The translations under genes and the position numbers were made by a program. Of a stretch of DNA of 64,000 nucleotides, positions 58,647-64,000 are shown one piece after another. The DNA lies in NCBI GenBank assembly GCA_017403825.1, contig JAFRDO010000002.1:1-64000 (forward strand), written 5' to 3'. Source of the DNA: Kiritimatiellia bacterium (GTDB taxonomy: Bacteria > Verrucomicrobiota > Kiritimatiellia > RFP12 > UBA1067). The notes beneath the pieces were generated by a model, which did not search any database, was not told the DNA's origin, and saw only the letters and a program-made list of their open reading frames with translations. Positions within the stretch are counted from its first letter, which is position 1. Each line of letters starts with the position of its first letter.

Positions 58647-60914
58647 ATGAAAGACCTTGACTGCCTTCGCACTTACGCGCACAGCAGGGGAGACGATGTC
58701 GCCCAATGGCAGCTTTTGCAAGATCATTGCAATGCTGTTGCTGTGCTTTGCGCAGAATTCGCGGGGACATTTGGCAGTGGTGATATTGGCAGACTGGCTG
58801 GAGAACTTCACGATCTCGGCAAGGTGCGTTCCTCGTTTCAGTCGTATCTTCTGCGCTGTAATGGAATTGAAGATGAGGATTTGGATTATGGTGGCCATTC
58901 GCATTCAGGTGCTGGGGCATGTTGGCTTTGGGGTAATGCCGGTGGTATTGGTAAGGCACTTGCTTATTGTGTTGCAGGTCACCATGCCGGACTTCCCGAC
59001 TGGTCTGGTGGCGAAACTCCCAATGGTGCGCTTGTAATTCGCTTTGCAGAAGAGGCGTCAGTGCTTGCTGAGACTTCCGTTCGTGAATGGCTTTCCGCCC
59101 ATGTCCCCGATTGTATCAACGGTCAACTCCGGCCTCCATTTCAATTCAGTCCAACTGATTCTTCCTTGTCGTTCTGGATTCGTATGATGTATTCCTGTCT
59201 TGTGGACGCAGACTTCCTTGACACAGAGGCGTTCATGGATCCCGAACGTGCGGCTTTAAGGACGAACTCCGCATCACTGTCAGAGCTGTCGCAATGCTTT
59301 TTCTCAAAACTTGATGAAAAGCAGCGCGAGGCGGCGGACACTCCTGTTAATCGTATACGTGCAGAAATACGTGCAGCTTGTGAAAATGCAGCGGGATTGC
59401 CGCCAGGTTTGTTTTCGCTCACGGTTCCTACTGGTGGGGGTAAGACGCTTTCGGGGACGGCATTCGCGTTCAGGCACGCGCTTCGGCATGGACTAAAGCG
59501 TATCATATATGTCATTCCTTATACTTCTATCATTGAACAAACGGCAGATGTTCTGCGAGGGTTTCTTGGTACGGAAAACGTACTTGAGCACCACTCCAAC
59601 TTTGACCCAGACAAGGAAACACCGCAGTCGCGGCTTGCATCCGAGAACTGGGATGCTCCCGTTATTGTCACAACGGCTGTTCAGTTTTTTGAGTCTCTTT
59701 ACGCATGTAGGTCGAGCCGTTGCCGCAAGCTTCATAATATCGCCAAAAGTGTTGTCGTTCTTGACGAGGTTCAGTTATTGCCGACACATTTGATGTTGCC
59801 TTGCGTTGAGGCGATTCGGCAATTGGCGTTGCATTATCATGTATCATTCGTTCTTTCTACGGCAACGCAGTTGGATTTGCCGGGCATAGACCATTCGTGC
59901 GTTCGCGAAATTGTGCCGCCTTCACTTGATTTGTACCATCGGCTCAAGCGTACGACCATCGAATTTCCTGTCGATCTCACAGTGCGTCGCACATGGGATG
60001 ACATAGCGGATGAACTGAAGTCGCATGACCAGGTTCTTTGCATCGTGAATACTCGGCGCGATTGCCATGATTTGTTCGATAGGATGCCAGCAGGAACCAT
60101 TCACCTTTCGGCCAGCATGTGCGGTGAACATCGGTCGTGTGTCATTGCCGAAATTAAGCATAAGCTTGCAAATAGAGAACCGATTCGTGTAATCTCAACG
60201 CAGCTTGTCGAGGCTGGTGTCGATATCGATTTTCCAATCGTCTATCGCGCCTTTGCCGGACTTTCCTCCGTGGCGCAATCGGCAGGCCGTTGCAATCGTG
60301 AAGGGCGTCTTGACGGATTCGGACGCGTTGTCGTGTTCATGCCGCCGGAATCCGCCAAAATAAAAGATTTGCGCGATGGAGAGTATGCTATGAGTGATCT
60401 CCTTAGACGTCCGTCCGGCGTAGATGTCGATGATGTCAGCACTTATCTGGAATACTTCAAAGCTTTGCATGCCCGTGCGAATGACTTGGGGAACGTATTT
60501 GAGCCTTTGCTTGGCGTCTCTGTTCCTGAAGGATTTCGTAATGGCACGGCACACCGACCAGAACCGATGCAGTATCAATTCCGCGAAGCGGCAGCCGAGT
60601 TCAAGATGATTGATGGTGCGGTACAGGTTCCAATAATTGTCCGCTACGACAACAATGATTCGCTTATTGACTCTCTCCGAACAGTTGGACCGAAACGTGA
60701 CATCATACGCCGCCTTCAGCGTTACACGGTCAACGTGCCGCGATCATGCGTATATGGATTGCTCGAAAAGGGAATCATTGAAGAGTTGTGCGTTTCGCCT
60801 AAACGAGAAGAGACATCTGGAATCTATGTCCAGGCCATACCGTCGGCCTATCGCGACGATGTCGGCTTGGATATTTTCGGTGATGGGCTGCAAACAGAGG
60901 ATTTCATCATATAG
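58647..60914 (+). CDS. cas3: CRISPR-associated helicase/nuclease Cas3 (type I-C)
   Basis: 755 residues. The N-terminal HD nuclease domain has its first histidine near residue 27 and ELHDLGK at 54-59. The helicase follows: Walker A VPTGGGKT (260-267), motif II VVLDEVQLLP (DEVQ), motif III LSTAT, motif V/VI VEAGVDIDFP and QSAGRCNREG. It is recruited by Cascade to degrade target DNA. I chose ATG at 58647 because it follows the promoter directly; a longer frame runs back into the upstream gene. Cas genes here have visibly lower GC than the chromosome around them. Confidence 0.95.
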   Translation: MKDLDCLRTYAHSRGDDVAQWQLLQDHCNAVAVLCAEFAGTFGSGDIGRLAGELHDLGKVRSSFQSYLLRCNGIEDEDLDYGGHSHSGAGACWLWGNAGGIGKALAYCVAGHHAGLPDWSGGETPNGALVIRFAEEASVLAETSVREWLSAHVPDCINGQLRPPFQFSPTDSSLSFWIRMMYSCLVDADFLDTEAFMDPERAALRTNSASLSELSQCFFSKLDEKQREAADTPVNRIRAEIRAACENAAGLPPGLFSLTVPTGGGKTLSGTAFAFRHALRHGLKRIIYVIPYTSIIEQTADVLRGFLGTENVLEHHSNFDPDKETPQSRLASENWDAPVIVTTAVQFFESLYACRSSRCRKLHNIAKSVVVLDEVQLLPTHLMLPCVEAIRQLALHYHVSFVLSTATQLDLPGIDHSCVREIVPPSLDLYHRLKRTTIEFPVDLTVRRTWDDIADELKSHDQVLCIVNTRRDCHDLFDRMPAGTIHLSASMCGEHRSCVIAEIKHKLANREPIRVISTQLVEAGVDIDFPIVYRAFAGLSSVAQSAGRCNREGRLDGFGRVVVFMPPESAKIKDLRDGEYAMSDLLRRPSGVDVDDVSTYLEYFKALHARANDLGNVFEPLLGVSVPEGFRNGTAHRPEPMQYQFREAAAEFKMIDGAVQVPIIVRYDNNDSLIDSLRTVGPKRDIIRRLQRYTVNVPRSCVYGLLEKGIIEELCVSPKREETSGIYVQAIPSAYRDDVGLDIFGDGLQTEDFII

Positions 60915-60928
60915 AAGAAAGGAATGTT

Positions 60929-61648
60929 ATGAAAGGATTTTGCTTGGAGGTCTCTGGCGACTACGCATGTTTTACGCGCCCGGAAATGAAGGTCGAACGC
61001 GTGAGCTACGACGTCATCACGCCATCGGCAGCGCGCGGTATTTACAGTGCCATTTTCTGGAAACCAGCGATTCTTTGGCGGATAACAAAGATAGATGTGC
61101 TGAATCCTATCCGTTGGACAAGCGTCAGACGCAACGAGGTGTCGGCAGTGGCGAACCCGCGTTCCGATGGCATTTTTGTTGAAGATGTGCGCCAGCAGCG
61201 GGCGGGGTTGATCTTGCGAGATGTTAGATATCGGCTTTACGCAGAGTTTGATTTCATCCCGCCAGCAAATAGGTCGAAGATCGTGAATCCTTCCCCTGAA
61301 TGGCTGACCGACGCAGATGGAGATGAATTGTATCGCCAGGCAGAAGCGCGACCTGACGAAAAGCCGGCAAAGTACGCTGCAATGTTTGACCGTCGAGCAA
61401 CAAAAGGTCAATATTTCATGCATCCTTATCTGGGTTGTCGTGAATTCTCATGCAAAGAGGTTCGACTCATAAAGGAACCGTCAGTGGAGGCGACGAAGCC
61501 AATTCCAGAGACGCGTGATCTCGGGTTCATGCTTTATGATATGGACTATTCCGACCCCAAGGACATCAAGCCGATGTTCTATCGTCCGAAGATGGTGGAC
61601 GGTGTAATCAAAGTTCCGCATCCTGATTCCGAGGAGGTGTTCAAATGA
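60929..61648 (+). CDS. cas5c: Type I-C Cas5 (Cas5c/Cas5d), crRNA-processing subunit
   Basis: 239 residues. The N-terminus LEVSGDYACFTRPEMKVERVSYDVITPSAARGIYSAIFW is the Cas5 family start, and RRNEV and ATKGQYFMHPYLGCREF are type I-C features. In this subtype Cas5 replaces Cas6 as the pre-crRNA endonuclease. AGAAAGGA precedes the ATG. The stop overlaps cas8c by ATGA. Confidence 0.95.
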   Translation: MKGFCLEVSGDYACFTRPEMKVERVSYDVITPSAARGIYSAIFWKPAILWRITKIDVLNPIRWTSVRRNEVSAVANPRSDGIFVEDVRQQRAGLILRDVRYRLYAEFDFIPPANRSKIVNPSPEWLTDADGDELYRQAEARPDEKPAKYAAMFDRRATKGQYFMHPYLGCREFSCKEVRLIKEPSVEATKPIPETRDLGFMLYDMDYSDPKDIKPMFYRPKMVDGVIKVPHPDSEEVFK

Positions 61649-63360
61649 TTCTACAGGCACTAACGGAATACTATGACCGCAAGGCTGCCGACCCTGATTC
61701 TGGAATCGCTCGGCCTGGATGGGAATGGAAGGAAATCCCTTATCTGATTATCATTCAGGGGGATGGTTCGCTTGTGCATGTAGAGGACACGCAGGAATTT
61801 GTCGGTAAGAAAAAACGGGCAAAGACCTTTCTTGTCCCTCAATCTGTCAAGCGTTCTTCAGGCGTGGTTTCAAATCTTCTCTGGGACAATGTCGAGTATG
61901 CGACAGGTATTGTCTGCAAGGGAAAGAAAGAGCGTGTTTTAGAGCAGCATAAGGCTTTTTGCGGACGTCTCAATAGAATGTCTGCACTTCCGGCGGTAAA
62001 GTCAATCTGTGCATTTCTCGCAAATGCAGAGAGTAAACGCAAGCTTTCTGACGATCCAGTGTGGAAAGAGGCCGTTGAGACTTGTGCGTTTGTTTCGTTT
62101 CGGATTGTCGATCAGCAAGAACCTGTATTTCGGCAAAAGGATGTCGTGGAAGCGATTGACAATATGGGGACGGTGTCGGAGAATGATGTCGCTGGGAGGC
62201 GTTGCCTCGTGAGTGGTAATTTGGATGTTATTGCCAAGTTGCATCCTGCAATCAAAGGTGTTCAAGGAGCAAATACGACCGGTGGCAACATCGTCTCGTT
62301 TAACTTCCCGGCTAGTTGTTCTTTTGGAAAGAAACAAGGGGAGAACGCCCAGATAAGTGAGTCGGCGGCATTTAAATACACAACAGCGCTGAATTCGCTG
62401 CTTTCAAAGGATTCGCGGCAGAAGATGTCGGTTGGCGATGCGACGGTAGTGTTCTGGTCGGAGAAGAAGACGGCTCTTGAAGATGAGTTTATCGACTTGT
62501 TCGGTGAACCGGCAAAAGACAATCCTGATAAGGGTGTTGCGGCTGTTGAGCGACTCCTCTCATCTGTGCGATTAGGCTCATTTTTCCATGAGCCAGATGC
62601 TACGCGCTTCTATGTGCTTGGGCTTGCGCCGAATTCCGCACGTATTTCTGTGCGTTTTTGGCATGTGGGAGCGGTCGCTGAGATGGAAAGACGATTCGCG
62701 GACTGGTTTGATAACCTGCGCATTGTTCATGGTCCAAGAGAAAAAGAGCATCTTTCGCTTTGGCGATTGCTGGTGTCTATTGCTCCGCTTGGCAAAAGCG
62801 AAAACATTCCGCCGAATCTCGCCGGTGCCGTCATGCGGAGTATCCTTGAGGGTACGCCATATCCCGCGACACTGCTTTCTTCTGCACTTGTTCGCATCAA
62901 AGCTGAACGCGATGTAACCTATCCGCGCGCCAAGCTCATTAAAGCATTTCTAAACCACAATAAAGAAAGGAAACTCACAGTGAGTCTCGACAAGGAAAAC
63001 CCCAATATCGGCTATCGTCTTGGCCGACTTTTTGCCATATTGGAGAAAATACAGGAAGAGGCGAATCCTGGTGTAAATGCGACGATTCGCGATAAGTTCT
63101 ATGCATCGGCATCCTCTATGCCTAATGCCGTATTCGGGAACCTGATGCGTTTGAAGAACCACCATCTAGGAAAGCTTTCGCAAGGACGTTCTATCTACTT
63201 TGAGAAGCTCCTTGGAGAAGTGATTGCGGAAATACCTTCTTTCCCGGCGCATCTTTCACTCGACGAACAAGGGGATTTCGCCATCGGCTACTATCATCAG
63301 CGGCAGGATTTCTTCACGAAGAAGGAATCCCCAGAAAAGCAAAACCCAGAAACCGTTTAA
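61645..63360 (+). CDS. cas8c: Type I-C Cascade large subunit Cas8c (Csd1)
   Basis: 571 residues. Csd1 features: the short N-terminal ILQALTEYYDRKAADPDSGIARPGWEWKEIPYLI, then KRSSGVVSNLLWDNVEYATGI, GDATVVFWSEKKTALEDEF, and FYVLGLAPNSARISVRFWHVG. It recognises the PAM and holds the crRNA 5' end within Cascade; a Cas11-like small subunit is normally made from an internal start within this gene. The start overlaps the cas5c stop. Confidence 0.95.
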   Translation: MILQALTEYYDRKAADPDSGIARPGWEWKEIPYLIIIQGDGSLVHVEDTQEFVGKKKRAKTFLVPQSVKRSSGVVSNLLWDNVEYATGIVCKGKKERVLEQHKAFCGRLNRMSALPAVKSICAFLANAESKRKLSDDPVWKEAVETCAFVSFRIVDQQEPVFRQKDVVEAIDNMGTVSENDVAGRRCLVSGNLDVIAKLHPAIKGVQGANTTGGNIVSFNFPASCSFGKKQGENAQISESAAFKYTTALNSLLSKDSRQKMSVGDATVVFWSEKKTALEDEFIDLFGEPAKDNPDKGVAAVERLLSSVRLGSFFHEPDATRFYVLGLAPNSARISVRFWHVGAVAEMERRFADWFDNLRIVHGPREKEHLSLWRLLVSIAPLGKSENIPPNLAGAVMRSILEGTPYPATLLSSALVRIKAERDVTYPRAKLIKAFLNHNKERKLTVSLDKENPNIGYRLGRLFAILEKIQEEANPGVNATIRDKFYASASSMPNAVFGNLMRLKNHHLGKLSQGRSIYFEKLLGEVIAEIPSFPAHLSLDEQGDFAIGYYHQRQDFFTKKESPEKQNPETV

Positions 63361-63387
63361 CTAATCAAAACAAAGGGAGAATCCATC

Positions 63388-64000
63388 ATGGCTACACCAC
63401 TCAAGAACCGTTATGACTTCATGCTCGTCTTCGACGTGAAAGACGGCAATCCAAACGGAGACCCCGACGCGGGCAACTTGCCCCGCGTCGATTCCGAAAC
63501 GGGCGAAGGACTCATCACCGACGTATGTCTCAAACGCAAGGTTCGCAATTATGTGCAGTTGATCAAAGGGACAGAAGTAGGATATGACATCTTCGTCAAG
63601 GAAAAGGCTGTCTTGAATAATTTGGTCGATGAGGCTTATGCGGAACTTGGCATTGATGCAAATGCCAAGAAACCAGCCAAGGGTGAGGCTGTGGATAAAG
63701 GTCGAGCATTGATGTGCAAGAAGTTTTTTGATATCAGGACTTTTGGTGCCGTCCTGTCTTCTGGTGCAAATGCTGGACAGGTTCGCGGCCCTGTTCAGAT
63801 GACATTTGCCCGTTCGGTCGATCCCGTTGTGACTTTTGAGCATTCAATAACCCGTATGGCTGTGACAAAGGCGGAAGATGTGGATAAGGAACGCACGATG
63901 GGTCGCAAGAACACAATCCCGTATGGTCTGTATGTATCATACGGATTTGTTTCGCCTTCTTTGGCCGCACAGACGGGTTTCTCGGAGGCAGACCTTGAAA
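63388..64000 (+). CDS. cas7c: Type I-C Cascade backbone subunit Cas7c (Csd2), truncated by the window end
   Basis: 204 codons are visible; the family is usually about 285 residues. [27 protein letters not shown] near the N-terminus, then [14 protein letters not shown] and [15 protein letters not shown], are typical of Csd2. It polymerises along the crRNA. AAAGGGAGA lies 7 nt before the ATG. Cas4, Cas1, Cas2 and the CRISPR array would be expected beyond the edge. Confidence 0.95.
   Translation, partial: MATPLKNRYDFMLVFDVKDGNPNGDPDAGNLPRVDSETGEGLITDVCLKRKVRNYVQLIKGTEVGYDIFVKEKAVLNNLVDEAYAELGIDANAKKPAKGEAVDKGRALMCKKFFDIRTFGAVLSSGANAGQVRGPVQMTFARSVDPVVTFEHSITRMAVTKAEDVDKERTMGRKNTIPYGLYVSYGFVSPSLAAQTGFSEADLE

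Noticed and set aside
63361..64000. CRISPR array near the cas genes
   Set aside because: No repeat-spacer pattern is visible in the window; the array, if present, lies beyond the edge.

Overview
The window comes from a Gram-negative bacterium with mostly high-GC coding sequence. It makes lipopolysaccharide (kdsA, lptC/lptA/lptB-like genes) and probably DAP-type peptidoglycan (MurE with a DNPR motif). The HprK-HPr-EI module without PTS permeases, the secreted FGE-fold proteins with Ig-like N-termini and the many secreted TIM-barrel proteins would fit the Verrucomicrobiota/Kiritimatiellota side of the PVC group, perhaps gut-associated. This placement is inference; no rRNA gene is present to confirm it.

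Layout. 1-2.7 kb is an AT-richer accessory stretch: the tail of a transposase-like gene, a strong promoter followed by a highly structured presumed RNA, a gene interrupted by an in-frame TGA, and a broken DUF4143 ATPase. 2.7-8.8 kb holds potABC, an N-terminally short MurE and an ABC-F ATPase. 8.9-13.3 kb (minus strand) holds larC with two small membrane proteins, and a NapH-like ferredoxin gene with an Fe-S aldo/keto reductase. 13.4-21.7 kb is a dense plus-strand block: rdgB, ubiA-like, kdsA, lptC/A/B, hpf, hprK, ptsH, ptsI and an orphan dppB-like permease. 21.7-22.6 kb has four tRNAs and a DUF486 protein. 22.7-27.2 kb is a GldA / fused GldF-GldG / DUF4340 transporter cluster. 27.4-33.8 kb has a FucP-type sugar transporter with galK, a FecR-like secreted protein, a PpiD-like protein, dut and def. 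33.9-39.0 kb is a secreted or catabolic operon (beta-propeller lipoprotein, TIM-barrel protein, NanA-like lyase, ceramidase-like protein). 39.2-42.4 kb is an ADP-ribose cluster: a NUDIX-wHTH regulator, a PARG-like protein, an ADP-ribosylglycohydrolase and a 43-codon coupled ORF. 42.6-48 kb has an orphan histidine kinase, mazG, tRNA-Leu, serA and an NCS1-type permease. 48-58.6 kb encodes exported proteins, including three tandem FGE-fold paralogues. 58.6-64 kb is a type I-C CRISPR-Cas operon (cas3-cas5-cas8c-cas7) cut by the window end.

Promoters are unusually easy to read. Most transcription units start with an extended -10 of the form TGnTATAAT, usually with a weak -35. In six cases the -10 box lies only 7-9 nt before the ATG, implying leaderless mRNAs. 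Genes inside operons are tightly packed, often with ATGA, GTGA or TGATG stop/start overlaps.

The most interesting systems are the ADP-ribose reversal cluster with a repeated promoter/operator-like element, the structured RNA at 0.43-0.66 kb, and the tandem FGE-fold family, in which one member is frameshifted at a C7 tract.
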